Assembly (NCBI GenBank): GCA_024398995.1
Contig: JAKSIE010000023.1
Span: 1 to 36,778 of the forward strand
Direction: 5' to 3'
From: Fibrobacter sp.
Lineage (GTDB): Bacteria > Fibrobacterota > Fibrobacteria > Fibrobacterales > Fibrobacteraceae
DNA length: 36,778 nt
Shown: positions 16,316 to 24,788 of the stretch, in pieces
How positions within the stretch are numbered: position 1 is the stretch's first letter
Layout of the letters: each line of letters opens with the position of its first letter
Made by a program: the position numbers and the translations under genes
The notes under the pieces: generated by a model
Database searches by the model: none
What the model saw: only the letters and a program-made list of their open reading frames with translations
What the model was told of the DNA's origin: nothing

Positions 16316-17844
16316 TGAATAGACTCCAGGTTCGAGGCTCCAGGCCCCAGGTTCGAAATATGAAACCCATGGCCTTACTCGCTTTGTTCTTTGTCCTTTG
16401 TGCTGCACCTGTAATGGCCCAGCAGGGCGAGTCCATCGATGCCGTCAAGAAGCGTGCAGAACTGAACAGCGCCAAGGCCGACTTGGAAGAAGCACGCAAG
16501 AAGCGTGACATGGCTGTGGCTGCCCGCTGGAAAGATCGCGAAACTGCAAACCAGGAACGGGAACTCTTCAACGAAAAGTATCAGGAAAGCAAGGAGAAGG
16601 TGGACGCTCTTATGAGCGAACGCGCTCGCCTTTTCGAAGATGTCCGTGTGGCCCGCGAAGACTTGGCTCAGGTAAAGCTCCAGGCCGAAAAGGCTCGCGC
16701 CGAATACTTGTCCTTGGCAGCTGGTCCGGAGCGCCTAGAAACCCTCTCCAAGTTCCAGGAGCAGGGCATCCCCTTCAAGATCGCAGAACGTGTGGAACTG
16801 CAGAACAAGGTCAAGAAGGAAATGGGCCTGTACCGCGACGATCCGCTGCGTATTGCAAAGTCCATCTTGAATGTGGCAAAGAATGAACTTGAATTTACTC
16901 GCGAAATCCAGATGGAACAGGCGGAGCTGGTATTCGGTACCGCCGTCGCCGAAGGTTATCGCTTACGCCTCGGCGGTCTCTACGCCATGCAGATGGCAAA
17001 CGCCGTCATGGATTCCGCAGGCAACCGCCCCAGCGCCCTCATGCTGCCGGTTGCTGGCGAAAAGAAGCGTGCCTTTAGCTGGCAGGAAAACCTCACTCCC
17101 GAAACCAAGACCGACGTGTCCAAGGTTTTCGCCGAGGCCAAGGACTCCGCCTTCGTCAAGGTTCCGGTGGACGTTCTCCTCAGCACCGAACTTTCCTCCG
17201 AACTTGCAAACCATCAGGAAACCACTTGGAAGGATGAACTCCAGACCTTCTTCAAGAATGGTGGCATCTTGATGTATCCCATCGTCACCATCTTCGGTCT
17301 CGGCCTCTTGATTGTGTTGTTCAAGCTGATTTGGATTCTTGTTCGTGGATTTGGTGGGCTGGGCGTTCGCCGCACTCTTAAGGCTCTTGAGGCTGGTGAT
17401 GTGGCCCGCGCCCGCGAACAGGTGAAGAAGGCTCACGGTTTGGTGGGCAAGGTTTTGAAGACTGTGCTTCTCAAGGAATACGGTGGCCGTGCCGCTGCAG
17501 AAAAGGCTTTGGAAGAACAGTTCTCCGCTCAGGTTCCCAAGATTGAATCTGGCCTGACCTGGGTTTCCGTGTTTGCCGCAACTGCTCCGTTGCTGGGCTT
17601 GCTGGGTACCGTGATGGGTATGATCGAGCTTTTCGACGTGATCACCATGCATGGCACTTCCGACCCCAAGCTCTTGGCTGGCGGTATTTCCATCGCCCTT
17701 GTGACTACGGAAGCTGGCCTTATTGTGGCTATTCCGCTTCAACTTTTGCACACCTTCCTGGCAAACCGCGCCGATGCTTTACGTGGTCGCATGGAAAAGG
17801 CTGGCCTGGCAGTTCTTAACGCTTTGTGGATTAAAGAAAAGTAA
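16315..17844 (+). CDS. TtpC-like MotA/TolQ/ExbB proton-channel protein with periplasmic coiled-coil extension
   Basis: The product has 509 residues. A consensus AAGGAGG sets the start at 16315. The first 15 residues (RxQVR repeated) come from a small DNA repeat, and the signal peptide core begins at Met16 (ending VMAQQ). Residues about 35-170 are coiled coil. Residues 310-509 are a TolQ/ExbB domain with three membrane segments (near 318-342, 418-440 and 460-485) and the SGLTWVSVFAATAPLLGLLGTVMGM signature. This matches TtpC of the Vibrio TonB2 system, which couples ExbB2/ExbD2/TonB2 to transport. A start at the ATG at 16360 would remove the repeat-encoded part but has no Shine-Dalgarno. Confidence 0.87.
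   Translation: MNRLQVRGSRPQVRNMKPMALLALFFVLCAAPVMAQQGESIDAVKKRAELNSAKADLEEARKKRDMAVAARWKDRETANQERELFNEKYQESKEKVDALMSERARLFEDVRVAREDLAQVKLQAEKARAEYLSLAAGPERLETLSKFQEQGIPFKIAERVELQNKVKKEMGLYRDDPLRIAKSILNVAKNELEFTREIQMEQAELVFGTAVAEGYRLRLGGLYAMQMANAVMDSAGNRPSALMLPVAGEKKRAFSWQENLTPETKTDVSKVFAEAKDSAFVKVPVDVLLSTELSSELANHQETTWKDELQTFFKNGGILMYPIVTIFGLGLLIVLFKLIWILVRGFGGLGVRRTLKALEAGDVARAREQVKKAHGLVGKVLKTVLLKEYGGRAAAEKALEEQFSAQVPKIESGLTWVSVFAATAPLLGLLGTVMGMIELFDVITMHGTSDPKLLAGGISIALVTTEAGLIVAIPLQLLHTFLANRADALRGRMEKAGLAVLNALWIKEK
16326..16356. repeat. Two-copy 21-bp repeat inside the TtpC-like start region
   Basis: CCAGGTTCGA occurs at 16326-16335 and again at 16347-16356, with GGCTCCAGGCC between. The 21-base period keeps the frame and encodes the RxQVR residues before the signal peptide. 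It looks like a dispersed intergenic repeat captured by the coding region. Confidence 0.6.
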
Positions 17845-17852
17845 GGTTTGGC

Positions 17853-18500
17853 GTGGTTCTTGGCGTCGATCAAAATTCCGTTCTAGAAGCGGCCTTCGGC
17901 ATCCTCTTTAGAGGCGGCTGGGTGCTTGCCCCGATCTTTATATTGGGGTGGTTTGGATGGTTTTTGATGCTTGAACGCTACGGCTACTACTTTATGCTTC
18001 GCGGCAAGTCTTCTGCGGCTTTCTGGCACACCCTAAAAAAGAAAGGGGAGGATGCGGCCTTCGATAAGTTGAGCCGCCGTCCCTACGGGTATTTCTACGC
18101 CCTAGTTAAGGATGTTCGGGAGCATCGTAACGAAGGTCCTGTGGCGGTTCGCAATGCCATGGAAGCTACCCGCCATCGTATATCCATCAATCTTTCCAAG
18201 TCCCTGAAGACCATTTCCACTTGTGCGGCACTTGCCCCGATGATGGGCTTGCTTGGCACGGTTTCTGGCATGGTCCATACTTTTGAAACCATTCAGCTTT
18301 TTGGCTTTGGTAACCCGGTGCTTTTGGCCGACGGTATTTCCGAAGCCCTGCTTACGACTCAGGCTGGCCTGTTGGTGGCTTTCCCCTTGATGCTTGCTTA
18401 CAACTACCTGTCTAGTTGCGTCGCCAAGGTAGAAGACTTGGCCTGGAGCGAAGCCCTGAAGTTTGAATCTTACGTGTTTGCCTCCCAGGAGGAAAAATGA
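17853..18500 (+). CDS. exbB: ExbB-type MotA/TolQ/ExbB proton channel
   Basis: The product has 215 residues. It starts at a GTG with AAGG 8 bases upstream, 8 bases after the previous stop. Three membrane segments (near 22-45, 118-140 and 155-178) and the TolQ/ExbB core (LKTISTCAALAPMMGLLGTVSGMV) are clear. It forms the proton-conducting core of the inner-membrane complex that energises TonB. It overlaps exbD by ATGA, indicating translational coupling. Being the second TolQ-family protein in the operon, it corresponds to ExbB2 of the TonB2 arrangement, with the larger preceding protein as TtpC. Confidence 0.92.
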   Translation: MVLGVDQNSVLEAAFGILFRGGWVLAPIFILGWFGWFLMLERYGYYFMLRGKSSAAFWHTLKKKGEDAAFDKLSRRPYGYFYALVKDVREHRNEGPVAVRNAMEATRHRISINLSKSLKTISTCAALAPMMGLLGTVSGMVHTFETIQLFGFGNPVLLADGISEALLTTQAGLLVAFPLMLAYNYLSSCVAKVEDLAWSEALKFESYVFASQEEK

Positions 18501-18901
18501 GTTTTATTAGAAAAAGAAACCGCGACGCGGGCGGCATCGATGTTTCTCCCATGCTGGACATGGTGTTCATCTTGCTGATCTTTTTTATTGTGACTTCCAC
18601 CTTCACCCGCGAAACCGGCGTGGATGTCACGAAGCCTAAGGCTAGCTCCGCCAAGGACCTGGCCAAGGAAAGCATTTTGATTGGCGTAACCCGTCAGGGG
18701 ACCATCCACATTAACGAAACCCAGGTGAACTTGACCACCTTGAATACGGTGCTTCGCCAGATGATGGCCGAGGCTCCGGACCGTCCGGTGATTATCGTAA
18801 GCGACCGCGACGCACCCAACGGTGTGGTGGTAGACATTCTTGATGAATGCAACCTGGCTAAGGTTCGCAAAGTTTCCATTTCCGCAAACAAGGAAGAATA
18901 G
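18497..18901 (+). CDS. exbD: ExbD/TolR family protein
   Basis: The product has 134 residues. It has one N-terminal membrane helix (about 22-40) with the conserved membrane Asp21 in SPMLDMVFILLIFF, which takes part in proton translocation. A periplasmic domain follows, ending DECNLAKVRKVSISA, the usual ExbD end. The length is standard for the family. The start overlaps the exbB stop by four bases, with AGGAGG 6-7 bases upstream. It works with ExbB in the inner membrane to drive TonB. Confidence 0.93.
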   Translation: MSFIRKRNRDAGGIDVSPMLDMVFILLIFFIVTSTFTRETGVDVTKPKASSAKDLAKESILIGVTRQGTIHINETQVNLTTLNTVLRQMMAEAPDRPVIIVSDRDAPNGVVVDILDECNLAKVRKVSISANKEE

Positions 18902-18907
18902 TTTAGA

Positions 18908-19564
18908 GTGAAGCATTTTTCTTTCACAGATTTCATCGCAAAGTACTTCCGGTTTCCGGTGGCATTTGTGCTCTCCTTCGTGGTGAGTGCAGTGTTCTTT
19001 CTTGCGGTTCCTGTGCTGAATGCTTTGTTGTTTGATAAGGGTGTTAAAACCGAAAAGGAATTGGAAGCGGTTACCGAAGTGGAAGTTCTTGTAAGCGAAA
19101 AGAAGCCCGAGGTAAAGCAGAAGGTGATCCGCACTGTGGTGAACCCCAATCCCTTCAAGATTTCTGCAAACATGGGTGTAGGCCGTTCCCAGAATTTCCA
19201 GATGGACTTGTCCCTTGCCCGCGGCGCTGCCGGTGATGGTGTTGCCGTTGGAACCGGTGGCATGGAGAACGTGGTTTACGAAGCTGGCGAAGTGGATGAA
19301 CAGGCCCAGGTCCTTCGTGAGATTCAGCCCAAGTTCCCGGAACGCGCAAAGCGTCTCGGAATTTCTGGTTACGTAAAGGTATTGTTGGTCATTGACGTTT
19401 ATGGCGATGTGGCACAGACCCAGGTTCTGACCTTGGATCCTCCGGGCTACGGCTTCGAAACCGAAGCCTTGAATGCCGTACGCCAGTGGAAGTTTAGTCC
19501 CGCTCAGCTTGGCGGATATCCGGTAGCACAGAAGGCTACAAAGGAGTTCCGTTTTGTTAAGTAG
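18908..19564 (+). CDS. tonB: TonB-type energy transducer
   Basis: The product has 218 residues from a GTG. A single membrane helix lies at about 16-42. A periplasmic spacer follows, then a C-terminal TonB domain (about 130-218) with QPKFPERAKRLGISGYVKV, VDVYGDV-like strand and FETEALNAVRQWKFSPA. The spacer lacks the Pro-Glu/Pro-Lys stretch of classical TonB and is short. This fits TonB2-type transducers that rely on TtpC and partner proteins to reach outer-membrane receptors. It lies 6 bases after exbD and overlaps the TPR gene by 11 bases. Confidence 0.88.
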   Translation: MKHFSFTDFIAKYFRFPVAFVLSFVVSAVFFLAVPVLNALLFDKGVKTEKELEAVTEVEVLVSEKKPEVKQKVIRTVVNPNPFKISANMGVGRSQNFQMDLSLARGAAGDGVAVGTGGMENVVYEAGEVDEQAQVLREIQPKFPERAKRLGISGYVKVLLVIDVYGDVAQTQVLTLDPPGYGFETEALNAVRQWKFSPAQLGGYPVAQKATKEFRFVK

Positions 19565-20564
19565 ACGTGAATGTCATCCCGGTCACCGAGCCGGGATCTC
19601 CCTTGCTTTCATCTTTGGGCTTTTTTTCTGCGTATTCTCCCATGCGGCGGAGGATTATTTCTTCAAGGCTAACGAGCTTTACGACCAGGGGCGTTATAAG
19701 GAATCTGTTCCCCTGTATCGCGCAGCCATTGACGAAGGCCGTTATGAACCTTTCGCCTGGTTCAATTTGGGCAATGCTCTCGTGCAGCTGGGCCGTAAGG
19801 AAGTGGCCCTCGTTGCTTACAAGCGCACCGTGGAATTGCTGCCCAACTTCGAAAAAGCCTGGATGCTTATGGGCGACATCTATTACCTGGCGGGTGACGC
19901 GGGGGAGGCCATTGCCGCCTACAAGCGCGCCGTAGAGCTGGGTGTAGAATCGGACCACGTTCATTTTGCCTTGGCGGAATGCTACATGAAGGGCCGCGAC
20001 TGGACCTTGGCCCAAAAGAACTTTGAACGAGCTTTGCAACTGAACCCGGATCGTATGGATGCATGGTATGGACTAGCCGAAGTGTACGAAAAGCTGGGTG
20101 ATTACGAATACGCCATCAAGACTTTGCAGAATGCCTTGCAGATGACTGCCACGGCCGGCGCCGATGTCCACTTTACCATGGCCTACTATTATCGCAGCAT
20201 GGATTCCACCAAGAAGTCCTTGAACGAAATGGAAAATGGCTTGTTGATGGATCCTGAAAACGTTTCTGCACGCCGTTACCTGGCCCAAATGTATGTGAAG
20301 GCGGAATCTCCCTGGATGGCAATTTTCACCCTGGAAGAAGGCTTGCGCCATAACAAGGGCAAGGCCGACTTGAATTTGGACCTTGGTCAGATTTACTTTA
20401 CCCAGAAACGTTACGATGAAGCCTTCGAATGCTATATGAAGGCTTGGCTTGCAGGAAACTCTCAGGGACGCATTGGTGCCGAGAATGTGGGCCATGTATT
20501 CTCTAATGCAGGCGAAACAGAAAAGGCCGAAAGCCTTTACAGGCGCATTCGCGAAAAGAAATAA
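19554..20564 (+). CDS. TPR-repeat periplasmic protein of the TonB2-type operon
   Basis: The product has 336 residues. The start is a TTG at 19554, chosen because AAGGAG lies 7 bases upstream and no ATG or GTG occurs before the signal peptide. The charged n-region is encoded by a REP-like palindrome, and the hydrophobic part (LAFIFGLFFCVFSHA) leads to a cleavage site near AEDY. The rest is about seven tetratricopeptide repeats (for example PFAWFNLGNALVQLGRKEVAL and MDAWYGLAEVYEKLGDYEYAI). A TPR protein is the usual last gene of TonB2 clusters in vibrios, where it assists the transducer in the periplasm. Confidence 0.85.
   Translation: MLSRRECHPGHRAGISLAFIFGLFFCVFSHAAEDYFFKANELYDQGRYKESVPLYRAAIDEGRYEPFAWFNLGNALVQLGRKEVALVAYKRTVELLPNFEKAWMLMGDIYYLAGDAGEAIAAYKRAVELGVESDHVHFALAECYMKGRDWTLAQKNFERALQLNPDRMDAWYGLAEVYEKLGDYEYAIKTLQNALQMTATAGADVHFTMAYYYRSMDSTKKSLNEMENGLLMDPENVSARRYLAQMYVKAESPWMAIFTLEEGLRHNKGKADLNLDLGQIYFTQKRYDEAFECYMKAWLAGNSQGRIGAENVGHVFSNAGETEKAESLYRRIREKK
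19571..19602. repeat. REP-like palindrome inside the TPR gene start
   Basis: ATCCCGG (19576-19582) and CCGGGAT (19591-19597) form a perfect 7-bp inverted repeat within GTCATCCCGG...CCGGGATCTC. This resembles the intergenic GTCATCCCGG palindromes common in many bacterial genomes, but here it is in frame within coding sequence. Confidence 0.65.
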
Positions 20565-20581
20565 CCTTAGGTGTAGTTTAT

Positions 20582-21484
20582 ATGAGTTGCATTCAGTACA
20601 AGGTAGCAGAACATGTTTTCTCGATCGCTTTTGAAAGCGAAGCCTTGTCTGCAGAACTGCTTCCGCAGATGGAAAATTACAGCCCCTTCCAGGTGGCTTC
20701 TGATAATTCAACCAATGTTTCCGAAATAATCTTCAACTTGAAAGTCATGGCAGATGCTGCAAACCATGTGGGCCATTCCCCGCTGGATTATGTGGTAGAA
20801 ACTCGTCAGGAAGACGAGGGACAGGTGATTGTCTGTGGCCATACAAATGACGGCAAGGCCGTTTTTGATTTCAGTTTTGGAAATGATCCTGCAGGTGTTT
20901 TGGTTTGCTCCCAGGACTACCGCGAGGCTGAATTGCGTTTAAGTTCTGCTCGCCGTAAGGCTGGCCTGGACAATGCTTTGATGGTACTTTATGCCTTGGC
21001 GACAGCTCGTTTAGACACTGTACTTTTCCATGGGGCTGTCATCAGCAAGGAAGGCAAGGGCTATATGTTCCTGGGCAAGAGCGGTACGGGTAAAAGTACC
21101 CATGCACGTCTTTGGCTCAAGAATATCGCCGGTACGGAACTGGTGAACGACGACAATCCTGTGGTGCGCCTTAACGATGGTGCCGCTTGGGTTTACGGTT
21201 CCCCGTGGAGTGGAAAGACTCCTTGCTACAAAAATCTAGCTATGCCTTTAGGTGGTGTGGTTTTGCTGAGTCAGGCTCCTTATAATAAAATTGCCAGATT
21301 GGGTGGTTTGCAGGCCTACGCTGCCATCGTCCCCAGCATTTCCGGCAAGCGTTGGGACGCGGCAATCGCCGACGGCCTCCACAATACCGAAAACAAGATG
21401 GCTCAGGCTGTTCCCACTTATTTCCTGGAATGCCTGCCCGACGCCGCTGCTGCCGAACTCTGCTGCAAAACAATCAAGGCTTAA
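20582..21484 (+). CDS. HprK-related P-loop kinase-like protein
   Basis: The product has 300 residues. The N-terminal half (1-145) is unrecognised. The C-terminal half resembles the kinase domain of HPr kinase: LFHGAVI, Walker A GKSGTGKS (about 164-171), then NDDNPVVR and VYGSPWSGKT. Length and sequence style match a stand-alone family found in Bacteroidetes and Fibrobacter whose substrate is not known. It lacks the HprK N-terminal regulatory domain and no HPr gene is in the window, so it should not be called hprK. It starts 17 bases after the TPR gene with AGGTG upstream and may be read with the TonB2-type operon. Cytoplasmic. Confidence 0.75.
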   Translation: MSCIQYKVAEHVFSIAFESEALSAELLPQMENYSPFQVASDNSTNVSEIIFNLKVMADAANHVGHSPLDYVVETRQEDEGQVIVCGHTNDGKAVFDFSFGNDPAGVLVCSQDYREAELRLSSARRKAGLDNALMVLYALATARLDTVLFHGAVISKEGKGYMFLGKSGTGKSTHARLWLKNIAGTELVNDDNPVVRLNDGAAWVYGSPWSGKTPCYKNLAMPLGGVVLLSQAPYNKIARLGGLQAYAAIVPSISGKRWDAAIADGLHNTENKMAQAVPTYFLECLPDAAAAELCCKTIKA

Positions 21485-21550
21485 GCCACCGCGACGTTGT
21501 ATATCGCCTGCGTTTTCTTGATTCGCTAATCTCAATTAAAAAATTTTGAT

Positions 21551-21558
21551 TATCTTCG
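21551..21558 (+). promoter_or_regulatory. TATCTTCG promoter-like octamer 4 bases before ATG
   Basis: This is a one-mismatch TAnnTTTG octamer, 4 bases before the ATG at 21563, which has no Shine-Dalgarno. Same spacing as several other starts in the window. Confidence 0.3.
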
Positions 21559-21562
21559 GTAT

Positions 21563-22885
21563 ATGACGTTCCTGCTAGTTGTCATATACGTGGCGTTTAT
21601 TGGCCTGGGACTCCCGGATACCATTCTGGGGGCGGCATGGCCTTTAATGCAAATAGACTTGAACGCCCCTCTTTCTGCGGCAGGACTTCTCTCTATTATT
21701 GTAAGCGCAGGAACCATTGTTTCCAGTTTGATAACGCCTACGTTGATTCGTAAGTTGGGAACGGGCAAGCTTGTTTCACTTAGCATTGCCTGTACGGCGT
21801 TGGCCGCTGCGGGTTATGGACTTTCCTCTGATTTTTGGATGTTGTGTCTATGTGCTGTTCCCATGGGCCTTGGTGCCGGAGCCATTGACGTAGCCCTCAA
21901 CAATTTCGCGGCCATTCACTTGGAATCGAAACACACCAACTGGCTGCACGCCAGCTGGGGAATCGGGGCCTGCCTCGGTCCAGCGATTTTGTCGGCATCG
22001 GTATTTGTAGGGGTGGGCTGGCGCGGTGCCTACGAACTGAATGCCGTGCTGCTTGGTGCTATAGTGGTGATGATGCTTGTGGCACTGCCATTGTGGAAGC
22101 GTGTAGAAAAGCCGGCTTCCCCAAACGGTGGCGAACGTCGCTCTTCCCAAGATAATGAAATCTCGTTGCGTGCGGCTCTCCGCGTTCCGGGAATGAAACT
22201 TTCCTTTTGGACCTTTTTCTTTTACTCCGCGCTGGAAATCTCTACAGGGCTTTGGTGCGGAACCTATTTGGTGGCGCGAGGCTTTTCTCCTGAAGTGGGG
22301 GCTTTGGCTGTATCCATGATGTTTGCCAGTGTTATGGTGGGCCGTGTTGCCAGCGGTTTCTTTGCTATAAAGTTTACTGATATGCGCTTGGTTCATGCTG
22401 GCATTGCCATTGTGATTGTAGGTTGCTTTACTTTGGTCTTGCCTTTGCCCTTATGGTTTACGCCGGCCTGTATTTGCTTGCTGGGCTTAGGCTGTGCTCC
22501 CGTTTATCCATCTTTGATTCACGCCACACCCGCCCGTTTTGGAACAGAACTTTCTGGAAGGGCAATCAGCATCCAGATGGCGGGATCCTACGTTGGCTCT
22601 ATTATTATGCCGCCGGCCTTTGGCCTCGTGGCTTCTCACTTTTCCGTAATTCTGTGGCCGGTCTCCCTGGCGGTATTTGTGTCCTGCCTGTTGACTTGCG
22701 TTTGCTTGCTGGACTATGTGACTCGCAAAAAACTAAACAATGCCTTTGCTGCAGAACGTATTATGGATGTATTGCATCAGGTGGAAGAAATGAATGCCAC
22801 CCGCAACCGCCTTCGCAAGGAACGTCGCCGGGCCAAGCGAAAAGCTAAACTTTTGCAACAACAGAAGGCTCGTAAAGGCCAATGA
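21563..22885 (+). CDS. Major facilitator superfamily transporter
   Basis: The product has 440 residues with about twelve membrane helices. The first begins right at the N-terminus (LLVVIYVAFIGLGLPD). Family features include LIRKLGTGKLV in the helix 2-3 loop and GLGAGAIDVALNNF in the fourth helix, a pattern shared with FucP/bypass-of-stop-type and related MFS proteins. The C-terminal 35 residues form a very basic cytoplasmic tail (RLRKERRRAKRKAK). The substrate cannot be told. It follows the kinase-like gene by 78 bases and has no Shine-Dalgarno, so may be transcribed separately. Confidence 0.88.
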   Translation: MTFLLVVIYVAFIGLGLPDTILGAAWPLMQIDLNAPLSAAGLLSIIVSAGTIVSSLITPTLIRKLGTGKLVSLSIACTALAAAGYGLSSDFWMLCLCAVPMGLGAGAIDVALNNFAAIHLESKHTNWLHASWGIGACLGPAILSASVFVGVGWRGAYELNAVLLGAIVVMMLVALPLWKRVEKPASPNGGERRSSQDNEISLRAALRVPGMKLSFWTFFFYSALEISTGLWCGTYLVARGFSPEVGALAVSMMFASVMVGRVASGFFAIKFTDMRLVHAGIAIVIVGCFTLVLPLPLWFTPACICLLGLGCAPVYPSLIHATPARFGTELSGRAISIQMAGSYVGSIIMPPAFGLVASHFSVILWPVSLAVFVSCLLTCVCLLDYVTRKKLNNAFAAERIMDVLHQVEEMNATRNRLRKERRRAKRKAKLLQQQKARKGQ

Positions 22886-22994
22886 ATTGTTGATGTTTAA
22901 AAGTCAAGATATTTGTAGATTATTTTGTTTATATTGTTTGAATTGTAATTTTTTCTTGACAACCTGTTTTTCTATAGAAAAGTTTTTGCATTGA

Positions 22995-23011
22995 GTCTAT
23001 ATTTGATAGAC
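22995..23011. promoter_or_regulatory. Promoter-like TATATTTG inside an inverted repeat
   Basis: GTCTAT (22995-23000) and ATAGAC (23006-23011) are perfect reverse complements 5 bases apart. The spacer plus the inner bases form TATATTTG (22998-23005). A regulator bound here would cover the -7 element of the cassette starting at 23037. The leader would be about 28 bases and includes AGGAGA. Confidence 0.4.
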
Positions 23012-23036
23012 CTTATTATTTGTGTTAGGAGAGATA

Positions 23037-24788
23037 ATGGCTAAGGTTCTGCTTATCATTGCATTTTTGTTGGCATCTTGCTCAGATACGATTAATAACA
23101 CTACAACCAACGTATCAACCGTAGAATCCGACACCAAGGGCGACCTCTATGTGTATGCTAAAGACGCCGTTTCGGGTGAATTGATTTCCAATGTGGAATA
23201 TAGTTCTCCTGCTGTTAAAGATTCCTCTCAGGTTGTTTACGGTGACAAAGGGGTTCTTTTTCCGGATTTGTCGGTGGGCGAGAATTATGCTGTGTACGTA
23301 TCCGCCAAAAAATATGCACCTGTAGTCTGTAATGCCTCCATTAAGTTCTCTGAAAACGTTTCTAGTCCTAGCATGAGCTTTGTTGATAATACAACATTGG
23401 AAGTGAAGTTGAATAAATTGTCTGCAAAGCTTAAGGGAAGTGTTTATTATCAAAATCCGGAAAATCCTGCCCAATTGGATATTTTGCCTGCAGAAGACGC
23501 AAAAGTTTCTCTTATTGTCAAGGACTATGGTAATTGTTCTTTCCTCAACAAAACTTATGGCCCTGTTGAAGTGGATGAAGATGGCTATTTCTCTTTTGAT
23601 TCTTTGCCGGAAAATGCCGATTTTATTTTAAATGTTCAGGATTCTGAATTTAAGGGATTCTTGTTTAGCGGAAAGACTCAAGAAGGAACTTTGGGGTTTG
23701 CTGAAACCGCAACTGTTTTGCCTAAAATTGTTTTTGAAAAAATCCAAACAGCATTTGGCTTTGATTTTGTTCAAGATAATCGTTCCTATATACAGAAGGA
23801 TGATTCATTGAAATTTAGTTTCTCCGAACCTGTCAATGTTTCTCAATTGCAGAATAAGAATATTCGAGTTGAAAAAGTTGTGGGAGAAGAAGGTGTTATT
23901 GTTGCCGTTGATCATGAATGGCTAGATTCCGATAAAACTTTAAGTATTGCCCCCTCTTTTGGTGAGTGGGAATTCAATTGCCAGTATAGAGTGTTTTTGA
24001 CTCTTTATTCAATGCAGAGTGCAGAAACTATTGACACAACTTTGTACTTTTCTATAAAGGAATTTTTGGATTTAAGCGAGGATACTGTGTCTGGTATTAG
24101 TGCTCCTAAAATCAATTACAATACAGCGTCTGTGGCTCTTAAGTGGGATAGTATGGACGGCGCAGAAGCCTATGAAGTGTATGCAATGATTTCGTCTAAA
24201 CACGATAAGAATTTTAGTCTAGTTGGTGAAGTGACTACGGTTTCCAATGGAAAATTGGATACAACTTTTACCTTGACTACAACAGGTATGTTTAACAATG
24301 GCGAAACGGTAAGTGTTCTTGTTGCTGCTCGCAATGAAAAAAATAGATCAAAGTTTGGTGAACCTTTCGTCCTTGAGGATGATTCTGCTCCGGAATTTTC
24401 TAAGGCACCGGTTGTAACCGCTGTTGATACGGCCAATTTTGTTATTGACGCTACTAAGTACTTTGGTGTGGAAACGGAAAGCACTATGTCTATTGAAGTG
24501 ACATTTAATGAACCGATGAATACAGAAGATTCGTTGGATATATCCGTCCCCAAGGATTCTCCTAGAAAGTTAGGTGTTGAATGGAACTGGAAAAGCGAAA
24601 CTGCATTGACCTTGACGATAAAGGTAAAGGCTGGAGACGTATATGATGATGAATCAGCTTTATCGTTGCCTATTGTTGTTGAAGGTCTAAAGGATTTTGC
24701 TGGTAATGATATCAAGAGTTCCAGCGTTAAAGACAGCAAGTGGGATGACTTGCTTGTTGTTCTGCATGTTGACTGGGTAGCTCCGTGA
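23037..24788 (+). CDS. Exported lipoprotein with Ig-like domains
   Basis: The product has 583 residues. The ATG at 23037 is favoured by AGGAGA 5-6 bases upstream; an in-frame GTG at 23022 precedes this site. Lipobox LASC puts the lipidated Cys at residue 15. About residues 35-220 resemble two carboxypeptidase-regulatory-like beta-sandwich segments (GDLYVYAKDAVSGELISNV, then DGYFSFDSLPENADF). Residues about 225-330 and 460-583 resemble bacterial Ig-like domains of the Big_5 type (VTFNEPMNTEDSL, VEGLKDFAGNDI). A fibronectin-like segment lies between. The region is clearly richer in A and T than neighbouring genes. The stop overlaps the next start (GTGA). Function unknown; surface adhesion or binding is only a guess. 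Confidence 0.72.
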   Translation: MAKVLLIIAFLLASCSDTINNTTTNVSTVESDTKGDLYVYAKDAVSGELISNVEYSSPAVKDSSQVVYGDKGVLFPDLSVGENYAVYVSAKKYAPVVCNASIKFSENVSSPSMSFVDNTTLEVKLNKLSAKLKGSVYYQNPENPAQLDILPAEDAKVSLIVKDYGNCSFLNKTYGPVEVDEDGYFSFDSLPENADFILNVQDSEFKGFLFSGKTQEGTLGFAETATVLPKIVFEKIQTAFGFDFVQDNRSYIQKDDSLKFSFSEPVNVSQLQNKNIRVEKVVGEEGVIVAVDHEWLDSDKTLSIAPSFGEWEFNCQYRVFLTLYSMQSAETIDTTLYFSIKEFLDLSEDTVSGISAPKINYNTASVALKWDSMDGAEAYEVYAMISSKHDKNFSLVGEVTTVSNGKLDTTFTLTTTGMFNNGETVSVLVAARNEKNRSKFGEPFVLEDDSAPEFSKAPVVTAVDTANFVIDATKYFGVETESTMSIEVTFNEPMNTEDSLDISVPKDSPRKLGVEWNWKSETALTLTIKVKAGDVYDDESALSLPIVVEGLKDFAGNDIKSSSVKDSKWDDLLVVLHVDWVAP

